In this document: piece after piece, positions 8,739-17,145 of the stretch | How positions within the stretch are numbered: the stretch's first letter is position 1 | Layout of the letters: the number at the start of each line of letters is the position of its first letter | Source: Streptomyces sindenensis | GTDB lineage: Bacteria; Actinomycetota; Actinomycetes; Streptomycetales; Streptomycetaceae | Direction of reading: 5' to 3' | Assembly (NCBI RefSeq): GCF_014649035.1 | Contig: NZ_BMSG01000010.1 | Coordinates: forward strand, 62,001 to 126,000 | DNA: 64,000 nucleotides | Notes under the pieces: generated by a model | What the model was told of the DNA's origin: nothing | Seen by the model: the letters and a program-made list of their open reading frames with translations, nothing else | Databases searched by the model: none | Program-made: the position numbers and the translations under genes

Positions 8739-9794
8739 TCAGGGTGTTCTGAGCAGGCCGCGCAGGTTGGCCATGTGCGCTTTGACGGCGGCGATTTCGG
8801 TGGGGCCGGGGGAGGGGGCCTGCCTGTTCTCGGAGTGGGCGGCGTGGCAGGGGCGGCAGAGGCCGTCGGGGAGGGCTTCGGGTTGGCCGGGGCGGCCGCA
8901 GTCGGTGCATTCCATGAGGAGGCGAGGGGTGCTGGTGCCGGGGCCGGGGGCGGTGTTCGGGGTGGTGGGTCGGGTGGGCAGTCGGGGCGGGATCTTGTCG
9001 GTGAGGCGGCGGCGGACGAGGCGGGGCGGGCAGTCGACCTGGGCGGGGAGCCCTGCGGTGAGGGCGGCGGTCAGGTAGTCGGCGTCCACGCCTCGGTCGA
9101 GCCATTCCGCTGCCAGTGCTTCGAGGGCGGCGCAGTCGTCGGCGGACAGTGCCAGCCGGATGTCCTTGCGGCCGAGTTCGGCGAGGGCGAGGTAGGCGGG
9201 GGAGGGGGAGGGGGCTGTCTGCGGGGCCGACGGTGCCGGTGCCGGGCTCGTGGGCTCGCGCTGGGGCTCGGGCGCGGTGCGCTGCTGCGGTACGGCGGCG
9301 GGGGCCGGGGCGGGCGGTGCTGAGGCGGTCGGGGGCTCCGCAGGCGCTGAGGGTGCTCGCGGTGCGGCGGCGGGGGTTGCGGTCCGGGTGGCGTTCTCGG
9401 TGGCGAGGTAGGTGGTCCACCACTCGTTGTCGCGTGCGGTGCGGGACCAGAAGGTCCGGAAGGCCCACCGGGTCTCGTCGCCCTCGCCGACAGCGCACCG
9501 TACGCGTCGCAGATGCCCCGCGACGGACAGGGCTTTCAGGGCCGTGGAGATGGCCTGTTGTCCGTACAGCGGGAGCTGCTTGGCCAGGTGCTTGATGCTC
9601 ATCGCGGCGCCGTCGGGGAGGTGGTCGACGAATCCGGCGACGTACCGCTCACGGGTCGGGAGTGCGGCGAAGTCGTCGCGGGTGCGCGTCTGTTGGCCGG
9701 GCGTGGAGCGTTTGCCGTAGCCGGGTTTGGCCAGCGGGTACGCGGCGGGGACTGCGGGGGCGGACAGGGCGGAGCTAAAGTGTGGGGTAGCCAC
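8739..9794 (-). CDS. Winged-helix / zinc-ribbon protein, paralogue A
   Basis: 351 residues from GTG 9794 with a GGAAAGG ribosome site. Residues about 35-130 look like a winged helix (LPDGAAMSIKHLAKQLPLYGQQAISTALKALSVAGHLRRV, then TFWSRTARDNEWW). A long Pro/Ala-rich linker follows, then a second small helical domain (LRLALSADDCAALEALAAEWLDRGV) and a C-terminal zinc ribbon (CTDCGRPG...LCRPC). It is clearly paralogous to the protein at 21413-22408, and both start MA(T/A)... after a shared leader hairpin. Probably DNA-binding; its role is unknown. Confidence 0.75.
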   Translation of the reverse strand: MATPHFSSALSAPAVPAAYPLAKPGYGKRSTPGQQTRTRDDFAALPTRERYVAGFVDHLPDGAAMSIKHLAKQLPLYGQQAISTALKALSVAGHLRRVRCAVGEGDETRWAFRTFWSRTARDNEWWTTYLATENATRTATPAAAPRAPSAPAEPPTASAPPAPAPAAVPQQRTAPEPQREPTSPAPAPSAPQTAPSPSPAYLALAELGRKDIRLALSADDCAALEALAAEWLDRGVDADYLTAALTAGLPAQVDCPPRLVRRRLTDKIPPRLPTRPTTPNTAPGPGTSTPRLLMECTDCGRPGQPEALPDGLCRPCHAAHSENRQAPSPGPTEIAAVKAHMANLRGLLRTP

Positions 9795-9870
9795 GGGATC
9801 GCCTTTCCAGCTGATCGATCTTGCGGTGAGACCCCGGCCTGGTGCGACAACACCGCGTCGGGGTCGATTA
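9795..9870 (-). promoter_or_regulatory. Conserved 5' leader hairpin of paralogue A
   Basis: Read on the minus strand, GACCCCG (9865-9859) pairs with CGGGGTC (9836-9830), and inside this stem GGTG pairs with CACC around a TTGTCG loop. It is followed by CTCACCG, AGATCG and CGATCCC before the GTG. The plus-strand paralogue at 21413 has the same order of elements, so this is a shared regulatory leader rather than a simple terminator. Confidence 0.6.
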
Positions 9871-10377
9871 GTTCTCGTAGTTCTCGCACCGTAAGCGGCC
9901 GTCACGCTGCGCCGCAAGCTGTCACGATTAGTCATACCGGCTGGCCGTGACGGGGTGGGAAGGGAGGGGAGGTTCTCCCAACCCCCCTCTTCTGCCGCCC
10001 GGTTAAAGAAGGCGCTCGAACCCCGGGTCTCGCATCCCGACGCCCGGATCCCGGCACCCGAGCTTCGGGCCGGGGGCCCACCCACGTACCCCCGTAAGAG
10101 TGCACACCGCGCTGCGGCGCTCGGGTCCCGGGTGCCGAGCTTCGGGCGTCGGCGTGGGGCTCGCGCGGGCGAGTGAGCACCGGACCCGCGCCCGCCGTCC
10201 GCAGCCGCCTGCGGTCCCTGCGTGCCGCCTCACCCCTGGCCCGCCCGGGCGACGACTCCCCCGGCACCTGGCCGCCGGATACCCGGGCAGGGAGTTCAGG
10301 ATCGTCGTCACCGTCACGGGCGTGACCTGACGGGCCGGGTGGCCGACGTGCGGTGAACCCGGTCGCGAGAGCGGCCT
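9871..10377. other. Gene-poor interval, 0.5 kb
   Basis: No convincing coding frame. The part next to the leader contains two 9-bp-spaced GAGAACTA direct repeats (minus strand). The middle (about 10035-10155) has imperfect inverted repeats built on CCCGAAGCTCGGCACCCG-like sequence, which probably fold strongly. Confidence 0.5.
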
Positions 10378-10926
10378 CTACGGGCGCGGTGCGGTGATGC
10401 GGGCGATCGCCTCGACCGTGAGGGCGCGCTCGTGGGGCTCGGTCTCCAGGGCGCGGTGGATGGACAGCCCCTCGATGAGCGCGTCGAGCTGGCGCGCGGT
10501 GGCCGGGTCGAAGTGCCATTCCAGGGCGCGGCGGCTGCGGCCCATCCAGGTGCGGGTGAGCTCGCGGTAGGCGGGCCTGCGGGCGGCGAGGGTGTACAGC
10601 TCGTGGGTGAGGATCAGCTCGCGCTGGTTGCCGCCGGAGAGGTGGTGGACGAGATCGGCGACCGCCTCACGGGCCTCGTCGGGGGTGGCCGCCGCGCCGA
10701 GCCGCTCCTCGAAGACGGCGACGATCGTCCCGGAGAACCGGGTGAACGCCTCGTGCAGCAGCTCGTCCATGCCGGAGAAGTGGTACGTCATCGAGCCCAG
10801 CGGCACGCCCGCGCGGGCGGCGACCTTGCGGTGCGAGACGCCCGCGACGCCCTCGTCGACGATGAGGTCGAGCGTCGCGTCGATGATGCGGTCCCGCCGC
10901 TCGGGGTCGGTACGCCCTGTCGCCAC
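10378..10926 (-). CDS. TetR family transcriptional regulator
   Basis: 182 residues from GTG 10926, chosen for the GAGGAGA ribosome site just upstream; the longer frame translates a heptamer repeat. The helix-turn-helix reads RIIDATLDLIVDEGVAGVSHRKVAARAGVPLGSMTYHFSG. The C-terminal domain has LILTHELYTLAARRPAYRELTRTWM, typical of TetR proteins next to or controlling MFS transporters, though no transporter is adjacent here. Ligand and targets are unknown. Confidence 0.85.
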   Translation of the reverse strand: MATGRTDPERRDRIIDATLDLIVDEGVAGVSHRKVAARAGVPLGSMTYHFSGMDELLHEAFTRFSGTIVAVFEERLGAAATPDEAREAVADLVHHLSGGNQRELILTHELYTLAARRPAYRELTRTWMGRSRRALEWHFDPATARQLDALIEGLSIHRALETEPHERALTVEAIARITAPRP

Positions 10927-10944
10927 GCGGGTGTCTCCTCGGTC

Positions 10945-10993
10945 GGTCTCGGGTCTCGGGTCTCGTGTCTCGGGTCTCGTGTCGCGGGTCTCG
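10945..10993. repeat. Seven tandem GGTCTCG heptamers
   Basis: Seven consecutive 7-bp units (GGTCTCG x3, TGTCTCG, GGTCTCG, TGTCGCG, GGTCTCG) lie directly upstream of the TetR start, in a 250-bp spacer that holds no gene. On the minus strand they would read as Arg/Asp/Pro/Glu repeats, which is why the upstream frame stays open. Could be a slippage-prone tract or a binding array. Confidence 0.8.
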
Positions 10994-11176
10994 GTCTCGG
11001 CCGTGGTCCTGGGCCTCGGGTCGGCCTCGGTTCCGTCCTCGGGTCGGCTCGGTTCCTCGCGCAGCATAGAACGCCGAAAGGGGAGCACGGGGTGCGCTCG
11101 CAGCCCTGGAGGTACCCGCAGGGAGCCGTCGCGGAGGCAGGCAGCCGGGCGACCGGGTGGACGACGTGCGCTCCGA

Positions 11177-12997
11177 TCAGCCCGACCTGGTGTAGATCAG
11201 GCTCTCGCCCGTGCCGGTCGTGGCGCGGCGCAGGGTGCCGTCCGGGAGCAGGGTGAGTTCGGTGGGCTTGCCGGGGGAACAGGAGGAGGCCGGGCTCCCG
11301 GAGGACACCGTGGAGGGGCCGATGCGGACCGGGCCGTTCCCGGCGGGGCTGTCGGCGAGCTGGGCGCTGAACTCGCAGTGGTACGTGGAGCCGGACGCGA
11401 GGGGGCCCTTGGCGGTGAGGGCGAGGACCTGGTCGCCCACCTCGCCCTGCCGGATGGTCAACGTCCGGGTGGAGGTGCCTCGGTCGCCGGGTATGGAGCC
11501 GGACCAGGTGCCGAGGAACCCGGCGGGGACGGCCCCTTCGCCGCTTCCCTGCTGACTCTTGCCGCCGCTGCCCGTGCCGGCGGAGTCCGAGGGCCCGGGG
11601 GAGGCGGTCGTGCCCGGCCCGTCGCCCTTCATGAACGCGTACACCGATCCGCCCGCCCCCAGCGCCACGACCACGGCGACGGCTATGAGCGCGACGGTGG
11701 CCCCGGCGGAGCGGCGTTCCCGGGCGGGCGGGGGAGGGGTGGGGGCGAAGTGGGCCGGGGGTACGGGGGCGGAGGGGTAGGCGGGCCGGGTGGGCTGTGC
11801 GGGCGCGGGGGGCCACGGGGGGCTCGCGAGGGTGCGCGGGTCCGAGGGTGACACGGCTGGACCGGCCGGCCTCTGGGGGCTCACCGGCCTGTGGGGAGGC
11901 TCCGACGGCTGTGAGCCCACCGGCCTGTGGGGAGCCCCCGATGGCTGTGAGTTCACCGGCCCCTGCGGGATCCCAGGCCCCTGTGAGCTCTCCGATCCTC
12001 GCGGGTCTCCGGGCCTGCCCGGCCCCTCCGGCCCCTGCTGCACCTCCTGCCCCTCCGGCTCCTCCGGGTCTTCCGCGTCGAGCAACCCCACCGCCTGGCG
12101 GCCGAGTTGGGCGAGGAGAGTGGCGGGCAGCCAGGGCTCGTCCGCGTCCGCCTCGCCCAGGCGGGCCAGGATCTCCTCCGTCCCGGGGCGGGCCGCCGGG
12201 TCCTTAGCCAGGCAGTCCCGGACGACGCCGGCCAGCTCCTCCGGGACCCCGGTCAGGTCCGGGTCGTCCTGGGCGATCCGGAACATCAGGGCATGGACCC
12301 CGCCGCTCTCCGCCGAACCGAACGGAAGCCGGCCCGCCGCGGCGTACGCGAGGACGGAGCCGAGGCAGAACACGTCGCACGCGGTGGTCACGCGCTCGCC
12401 GCGCACCTGCTCCGGGGCCATGAACCCGGGCGAGCCGACGAGGGCCCCGGTGCGGGTCAGGTCGCCGTCGGCCACGGACTCCAGGGCGCGGGCGATGCCG
12501 AAGTCGATGACCCGGGGCCCGTCGATGGTCATCAGGACGTTGGAGGGCTTCAGGTCCCGGTGGATGAGCCCGGCCCCGTGGATGTGCTGGAGGGCGTGGG
12601 CGAGCCCGGACCCCAGGAACCGCACGGAACGGGCCGGCAGTGGCCCGTACGCCCCCGAGGCCGTGACCGGGGCGCCGGGGCGGCCCGAGACGATGCGCTG
12701 GAGGGAGGGCCCGGCGACGTAACCGGTGGCGACCCAGGGGACGGGGGCCTCCGTGTCGGAGTCCAGCACCGGGGCGGTCCACGCGCCGCCGACCCGGTGC
12801 GCGGCGCGGACCTCCTGGCGGAAGCGGGCGCGGAACTCGGGCTGCTCGGCGAGCTCACGCCGGACGAGTTTGAGGGCGACGGTGCGGCCGCGGTCGGAGC
12901 GGGCGAGGAAGACCTGGCCCATGCCGCCCTCGCCGAGGCGGCCGAGCAGCCGGTACGCGCCGATGCGGTGCGGGTCGTCGGGCCCGAGCTTGTCCAT
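11177..12997 (-). CDS. Membrane-anchored Ser/Thr protein kinase (Hanks type)
   Basis: 606 residues from ATG 12997 (GGGAGGAAG upstream). Kinase motifs: GRLGEGGMG (19-27), ALKLV with Lys43, HRDLKPSN (146-153), DFG (165-167) and SPGFMAPEQ. After about residue 275 comes a Pro/Gln/Ser-rich linker with repeated SQPSGAPHRPVG-like units. One transmembrane helix follows (VALIAVAVVVALGAGGSVYAF), then an extracellular C-terminal domain of about 130 residues with two cysteines, probably a sensor. The layout matches PknB-type kinases but without PASTA repeats. Substrates are unknown. Confidence 0.93.
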   Translation of the reverse strand: MDKLGPDDPHRIGAYRLLGRLGEGGMGQVFLARSDRGRTVALKLVRRELAEQPEFRARFRQEVRAAHRVGGAWTAPVLDSDTEAPVPWVATGYVAGPSLQRIVSGRPGAPVTASGAYGPLPARSVRFLGSGLAHALQHIHGAGLIHRDLKPSNVLMTIDGPRVIDFGIARALESVADGDLTRTGALVGSPGFMAPEQVRGERVTTACDVFCLGSVLAYAAAGRLPFGSAESGGVHALMFRIAQDDPDLTGVPEELAGVVRDCLAKDPAARPGTEEILARLGEADADEPWLPATLLAQLGRQAVGLLDAEDPEEPEGQEVQQGPEGPGRPGDPRGSESSQGPGIPQGPVNSQPSGAPHRPVGSQPSEPPHRPVSPQRPAGPAVSPSDPRTLASPPWPPAPAQPTRPAYPSAPVPPAHFAPTPPPPARERRSAGATVALIAVAVVVALGAGGSVYAFMKGDGPGTTASPGPSDSAGTGSGGKSQQGSGEGAVPAGFLGTWSGSIPGDRGTSTRTLTIRQGEVGDQVLALTAKGPLASGSTYHCEFSAQLADSPAGNGPVRIGPSTVSSGSPASSCSPGKPTELTLLPDGTLRRATTGTGESLIYTRSG

Positions 12998-13364
12998 GCT
13001 GCGCTTCCTCCCCCGTGCGGCCCGCACGAGAATAACGCCGCGGCCCGCACGCGCTTCAAGCCCGTCCCGCGTTCGTCTTCCTTTCCGGCCCGCCCGGCGC
13101 CTGCCTCCCTTTCCGCCCGTCCCGCGTCTTCCGCCCGTCCCGCGTCGGCCTCCCCGCTGAGGACGGCGCCCGTCTGCCCAGCCCGTCCGGCGTTCGAGGA
13201 CGGAACCGTCGAGGTGTCGGGTCCAGGCCTGTACGTCCCGGGAGCTCCGGGGTGCCGCCCCGCCCTGCGCACCGCCCTCGTGGGATCAAGGGTTCCGTCC
13301 TCAATCGCCGGACGGGCTCGAAGTGCCCGGCCCGCGGGGTGAAGTCCCGACGGGCTCGAAGTGC
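12998..13364. other. Gene-free 0.37-kb spacer with dispersed Streptomyces repeat
   Basis: No gene is seen. The interval carries several copies of the CCGTCCGGCG...GAGGAC type repeat often found between Streptomyces genes, plus the short direct repeat GACGGGCTCGAAGTGCC (twice near 13311-13366). Confidence 0.6.
13181..13317. repeat. 27-bp near-perfect inverted repeat (dispersed intergenic palindrome)
   Basis: The arm at 13181-13207 begins GCCCGTCCGGCGTTCGAGGA. The arm at 13291-13317 is its reverse complement with two mismatches. The arms flank 83 bp. A related half-copy (AGCCCGTCCGGCG) sits near 17925. This looks like the family of palindromic intergenic repeats scattered through Streptomyces chromosomes. 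Confidence 0.7.
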
Positions 13365-13901
13365 CTAAGCGCCGGACGGGCTGGAGGCACCCCGGCCCGC
13401 GCCCTGAGCGTCGGACGGGCCGGAGGCACCCCGGTCCGCGGTCGCCAGGCGGTCCAGTGCCTCCGACAGGCGTTCCAGCACGCACACCGTCTCCGCCAGG
13501 TCCTCCGCCCCCACCTCCCCCGCCAGCCGCGCGGCGAACTCCGCGTGGGGCGGGCCGATCCGGGACACCGCGTCGCGCCCCGCCCCCGTCGCCCGCAACA
13601 GCTTCGCGCGGCGGTGGGCCGGGTTCTCCGCGTACTCCGCGAGGCCCCGCTCGACCAGCAGGTCGGCGATCCGCTGCACGCTCTGCCGGGTGATCCCCAT
13701 CGTCCGGGCGATCCCCGCCACCGGCAACGGCTCCACCAGCACCGCCCCCAGCACCTGCCACCAGGCCGACGTGAGGCCCGCCGGCCGCGCCAACTCGTCG
13801 GCCACCGACAGGAACTGGCCGTTCAGCCGGAACACCGTCAGCGCCGCCCGGCTCAGCAGCTCCTGCTCGGACGGCAGGCGACCCGAGTCCCCGCTACTCA
13901 C
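13365..13901 (-). CDS. MarR family transcriptional regulator
   Basis: 178 residues from GTG 13901. A winged helix-turn-helix (VAGIARTMGITRQSVQRIADLLVERGLAEY) with the basic wing NPAHRRAKLLRAT identifies a MarR protein; the dimer helices lie at both ends. The start overlaps the stop of the DJ-1-like gene by 8 bp, so the two are one operon transcribed from 14535. Two short palindromes just upstream of the operon are likely autoregulatory sites. The last 20 residues are Gly/Ser/Ala-rich. Confidence 0.9.
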   Translation of the reverse strand: MSSGDSGRLPSEQELLSRAALTVFRLNGQFLSVADELARPAGLTSAWWQVLGAVLVEPLPVAGIARTMGITRQSVQRIADLLVERGLAEYAENPAHRRAKLLRATGAGRDAVSRIGPPHAEFAARLAGEVGAEDLAETVCVLERLSEALDRLATADRGASGPSDAQGAGRGASSPSGA

Positions 13902-14535
13902 CCTGCAACACCTCGTACGCGCTCGCGTCCGAGTCGTGGAACAGCCGGTACCACGCGTCGAGCTTCTTCTCGTCGTACACCCCGAGCAGCGCGAACACCT
14001 CCCGGGCGAACGCCACCGGCTCCGTCGGCCCGGCCGTGATCAGCCGACCACCGGCACCCTCGCGCCCGGCCCCGTCCGCCCCGGCGTCCGTGACCGCGTC
14101 CACCTCCACGTACCGCTCGCCGCCCGCGTACCCCGTCGCCGCGAGGTAGAACGAGACCGCGCTCGTGTGCGCCCGGTCGTCCAGCAGCCCTTCCCGGGCC
14201 AGTCCGGCCGTCGCCCCGCAGATCGCCGCGACCGGCACCCCCGCGTCCAGGAAGGTGCGGGCCGCCCGCGCGAAGGGGGCCAGCGTCTCGCCCGAGTCCC
14301 AGCCGGACGCGCCGGTCAGGATCAGCAACGCGCTTTCCTGCGGCCGGAGTTCGTCCAAGGTCAGGTCGGGCTGGACGCGCAGGCCGCCCATGGTCGTCAC
14401 CGGCTCCCGGGAGAGCCCCACGGTCCGCACGGTGTAGCCGTTCTGCGTGAGATGGGCGGTCGTGTACCCGGTCTCCCAGTCGGCGAAGGTGTCGTAGACG
14501 GCGAGATGCACGGTCGTGGCGCTGCTGCTGGTCAT
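13894..14535 (-). CDS. DJ-1/PfpI family protein (glutamine amidotransferase-like)
   Basis: 213 residues from ATG 14535 (GAGGAGG upstream). The DJ-1/PfpI fold is shown by HLAVYDTFADWETGY at the start, LLILTGASGWDSGE in the middle and the nucleophile elbow VAAICGATAGLAREGLLDDR, with Cys in the A-I-C-G-A motif. Family members act as hydrolases, glyoxalase-like deglycases or sensors. It is co-transcribed with the MarR gene, so the pair may respond to reactive electrophiles; that role is inference. Confidence 0.85.
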   Translation of the reverse strand: MTSSSATTVHLAVYDTFADWETGYTTAHLTQNGYTVRTVGLSREPVTTMGGLRVQPDLTLDELRPQESALLILTGASGWDSGETLAPFARAARTFLDAGVPVAAICGATAGLAREGLLDDRAHTSAVSFYLAATGYAGGERYVEVDAVTDAGADGAGREGAGGRLITAGPTEPVAFAREVFALLGVYDEKKLDAWYRLFHDSDASAYEVLQGE

Positions 14536-14553
14536 GATGACCTCCTCGGCTCG

Positions 14554-14588
14554 ATGACAGAAGACTGTCATGTCGACAGCATGCTGTC
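14554..14588. promoter_or_regulatory. Paired palindromic operators before the DJ-1/MarR operon
   Basis: ATGACAG-AAGA-CTGTCAT (14554-14571) has perfect 7-bp arms, and GACAGCATGCTGTC (14575-14588) is a perfect 14-bp palindrome. Both share the ACAG/CTGT half-site. They lie 19-53 bp upstream of the DJ-1 ATG and about 105 bp from the divergent aminotransferase, a natural place for MarR binding. Confidence 0.65.
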
Positions 14589-14693
14589 AATTAAGGAGGG
14601 GGGAAGCGGGGCGACACCTTGCCGAACCATCCGGCCCAAGCCGTACAAGGTGGCCATGGAGGCCACCCCCCACCAGCACTTACGCTCGGCCGC

Positions 14694-16076
14694 ATGACCC
14701 CTCATGCCCCTCATGCCCCGTACGCCGACCCCGCGGCCGGTGCGGCCGTGAAGGCCGCGGACCGCGCGCACGTGTTCCACTCCTGGTCCGCCCAGGGCCT
14801 CATCGACCCGCTCGCCGTCGCCGGCGCCGAGGGGTCCTACTTCTGGGACTACGACGGCAACCGCTACCTCGACTTCACCAGCGGGCTCGTCTACACCAAC
14901 ATCGGCTACCAGCACCCCACCGTGATCGCCGCGATCCAGGAGCAGGCGGGCAGGCTCGCCACCTTCGCGCCCGCGTTCGCCGTCGAGTCGCGCTCCGAGG
15001 CCGCACGCCTCATCGCCGAGCGCACCCCCGGAGACCTGGACAAGATCTTCTTCACCAACGGCGGGGCCGAGGCCGTCGAGAACGCCATCCGCATGGCCCG
15101 GCTGCACACCGGCCGTCCGAAGGTGCTCTCCGCCTACCGCTCGTACCACGGCGCCACCTCCACCGCGATCAACCTCACCGGGGACCCGCGCCGCTGGCCC
15201 TCCGACAACGGTTCGGCGGGCGTCGTCCGGTTCTGGGCGCCGTTCCTCTACCGCTCGCCCTTCTACGCGCGGACCGAGGCCGAGGAGTGCGCCCGCGCGC
15301 TCCAGCACCTGGAAGACACGATCGCCTTCGAGGGGCCGTCCAGCATCGCCGCGATCATCCTGGAGACCGTTCCGGGCACGGCGGGCATCATGACCCCGCC
15401 GCCGGGCTACCTGGCGGGCGTTCGCGAGATCTGTGACCGGTACGGGATCGTCTTCGTCCTCGACGAGGTCATGGCCGGATTCGGCCGGACCGGCGCCTGG
15501 TTCGCCGCCGACCACTTCGACGTCGTGCCGGACCTGCTGACCTTCGCCAAGGGCGTCAACTCCGGTTACGTACCGCTCGGCGGCGTCGCCATCAGCGCCG
15601 AGATCGCCGCGACCTTCGAGACCCGCCCCTACCCCGGCGGCCTCACCTACTCCGGGCACCCGCTGGCCTGCGCCGCCGCCGTCGCCACCATCGGCGTGAT
15701 GGAGGACGAGAAGGTCGTCGAGCACGCCGCCCGGATCGGCGAGACGATTCTCGGACCCGGGCTGCGCGAACTCGCCGAACGCCACCCCTCGGTGGGCGAG
15801 GTGCGCGGCCTCGGCGCGTTCTGGGCGCTGGAACTGGTCCGTGACCGCGAGACCCGCGAGCCGCTCGTCCCGTACAACGCCTCGGGCGAGGCCAACGCCC
15901 CGATGGCGGCCTTCGGTGCCGCAGCGAAGAAGCAGGGGCTGTGGCCGTTCATCAACATGAACCGGACCCATGCCGTCCCCGCCTGCAACGTCTCCGAGGC
16001 CGAGGCCAAGGAGGGGCTCGCGGCCCTGGACGTGGCGCTCTCCGTCGCCGACACCTACACGGTGCAGGGCGCGTAG
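14694..16076 (+). CDS. Class III pyridoxal-phosphate aminotransferase
   Basis: 460 residues from ATG 14694. Class III features: GSYFWDYDGNRYLDFTSGL near the N-terminus, FFTNGGAEAVENAIRMAR (phosphate-binding region), the substrate-site Asp in FVLDEVMAGFGRTG and the Schiff-base Lys in LLTFAKGVNSGYVPLGG. This group transfers amino groups from omega-amino acids or amines to pyruvate or similar acceptors. The gene is divergent from the MarR/DJ-1 operon and precedes a GntR regulator, which may control it. The exact substrate cannot be read from sequence. Confidence 0.9.
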   Translation: MTPHAPHAPYADPAAGAAVKAADRAHVFHSWSAQGLIDPLAVAGAEGSYFWDYDGNRYLDFTSGLVYTNIGYQHPTVIAAIQEQAGRLATFAPAFAVESRSEAARLIAERTPGDLDKIFFTNGGAEAVENAIRMARLHTGRPKVLSAYRSYHGATSTAINLTGDPRRWPSDNGSAGVVRFWAPFLYRSPFYARTEAEECARALQHLEDTIAFEGPSSIAAIILETVPGTAGIMTPPPGYLAGVREICDRYGIVFVLDEVMAGFGRTGAWFAADHFDVVPDLLTFAKGVNSGYVPLGGVAISAEIAATFETRPYPGGLTYSGHPLACAAAVATIGVMEDEKVVEHAARIGETILGPGLRELAERHPSVGEVRGLGAFWALELVRDRETREPLVPYNASGEANAPMAAFGAAAKKQGLWPFINMNRTHAVPACNVSEAEAKEGLAALDVALSVADTYTVQGA

Positions 16077-16157
16077 AGCGGCCCGTGTCCCCTTCCGATC
16101 CGTACACGGAGTGACCGGGTCATCCGGTTCCGTATGCGATCGGCTCCGTACGTCTCC

Positions 16158-16185
16158 CCGCCGTGCCCGGAATCGGGCACGGCGG
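16158..16185. terminator. 11-bp stem-loop after the aminotransferase gene
   Basis: CCGCCGTGCCC (16158-16168) pairs perfectly with GGGCACGGCGG (16175-16185) over a GGAATC loop, 82 bp after the aminotransferase stop and before the GntR gene. Confidence 0.6.
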
Positions 16186-16257
16186 TGGCCCTGGCTTAGG
16201 GTGACCCGAACCACGACGGGTACGCGCGTACGTACGGGACGGACGGAAGAGGTCGGC

Positions 16258-17085
16258 ATGAGTCCGAGCGCAGGTGTGACGCGCAGTACCCTGCGCCAGC
16301 AGATCGCCGACGCGCTGCGCGACGAGGTGCTCGCGGGACGTCTGCCGCCGGGCCGGGAGTTCACCGTCAAGCAGATCGCCGAGCAGTACGGGGTCTCCGC
16401 GACGCCCGTCCGCGAGGCGCTCTTCGACCTCTCCGCGCAGGGGCTCCTCGCCTCCGACCAGCACCGGGGCTTCCAGGTACGGGAGTTCACCGTCGCCGAC
16501 TACCGCGCGATGGCCGAGGCCCGGGCGCTCGTCGTCGAGGGCCTCTTCCGCGACCCGGCCGAACGGGTCGCCGTCCGGCCCGAGGGGCTGGCCTCGATCC
16601 GCCGACGGGCCGCGGAGGCGGTCCGCGCGGCGAAGGGCGGCGACCTCGACGTCCTGATCGGGTATGACCTGCGGTTCTGGCGGGAGCTGGGGCAGTTCGT
16701 CCTCAACCCGTACATCGCCGATTTCCTCACCCGGCTCCGCGTCCAGGCCTGGGTGTTCGCCGTGCACCGGCTGCGCCGCGACGGCATGGACGAGAACGTG
16801 CTGTGGTTCGGCCACGAAAAGCTGGTCGAGGCCATCGCCCGCGGCGACCGCGAGCAGGTACATGCCGAGATGCGCTCCTACTACGGACACGCGCTCGCCT
16901 GGGCGGACCGCCTGGAGGCGCGGGAGGCGCGGGAAGCGCGGGAGGCAAAGGGGAGCGGAGAAGGGCACGAGGTGGAGGGGGGCGTGGAGGGGGACACCTG
17001 CGGACCGCCGGGCACCGGTTCCGCGATGGCTCCGGAGCCTTCGGAGTCCCCGGGGGGTACGGGATCCCCGGGGCACTGTGCGTGA
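16258..17085 (+). CDS. GntR family transcriptional regulator (FCD subfamily)
   Basis: 275 residues from ATG 16258. The N-terminal winged helix reads ALRDEVLAGRLPPGREFTVKQIAEQYGVSATPVREALFDLSAQGLL, the GntR signature; the all-helical FCD effector domain follows (RALVVEGLFRD ... MRSYYGHALAWADRLEAR). After a repeated EAREAREA stretch there is a disordered 50-residue Gly/Glu/Ser/Pro tail unusual for the family. It probably regulates the preceding aminotransferase gene or a nearby catabolic function. Confidence 0.9.
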   Translation: MSPSAGVTRSTLRQQIADALRDEVLAGRLPPGREFTVKQIAEQYGVSATPVREALFDLSAQGLLASDQHRGFQVREFTVADYRAMAEARALVVEGLFRDPAERVAVRPEGLASIRRRAAEAVRAAKGGDLDVLIGYDLRFWRELGQFVLNPYIADFLTRLRVQAWVFAVHRLRRDGMDENVLWFGHEKLVEAIARGDREQVHAEMRSYYGHALAWADRLEAREAREAREAKGSGEGHEVEGGVEGDTCGPPGTGSAMAPEPSESPGGTGSPGHCA

Positions 17086-17145
17086 GGTTCGCCCCGCATT
17101 ACGCTGTCCCGACGACCGCCCGAACCCTTCCGAGAGCGAGACTTC

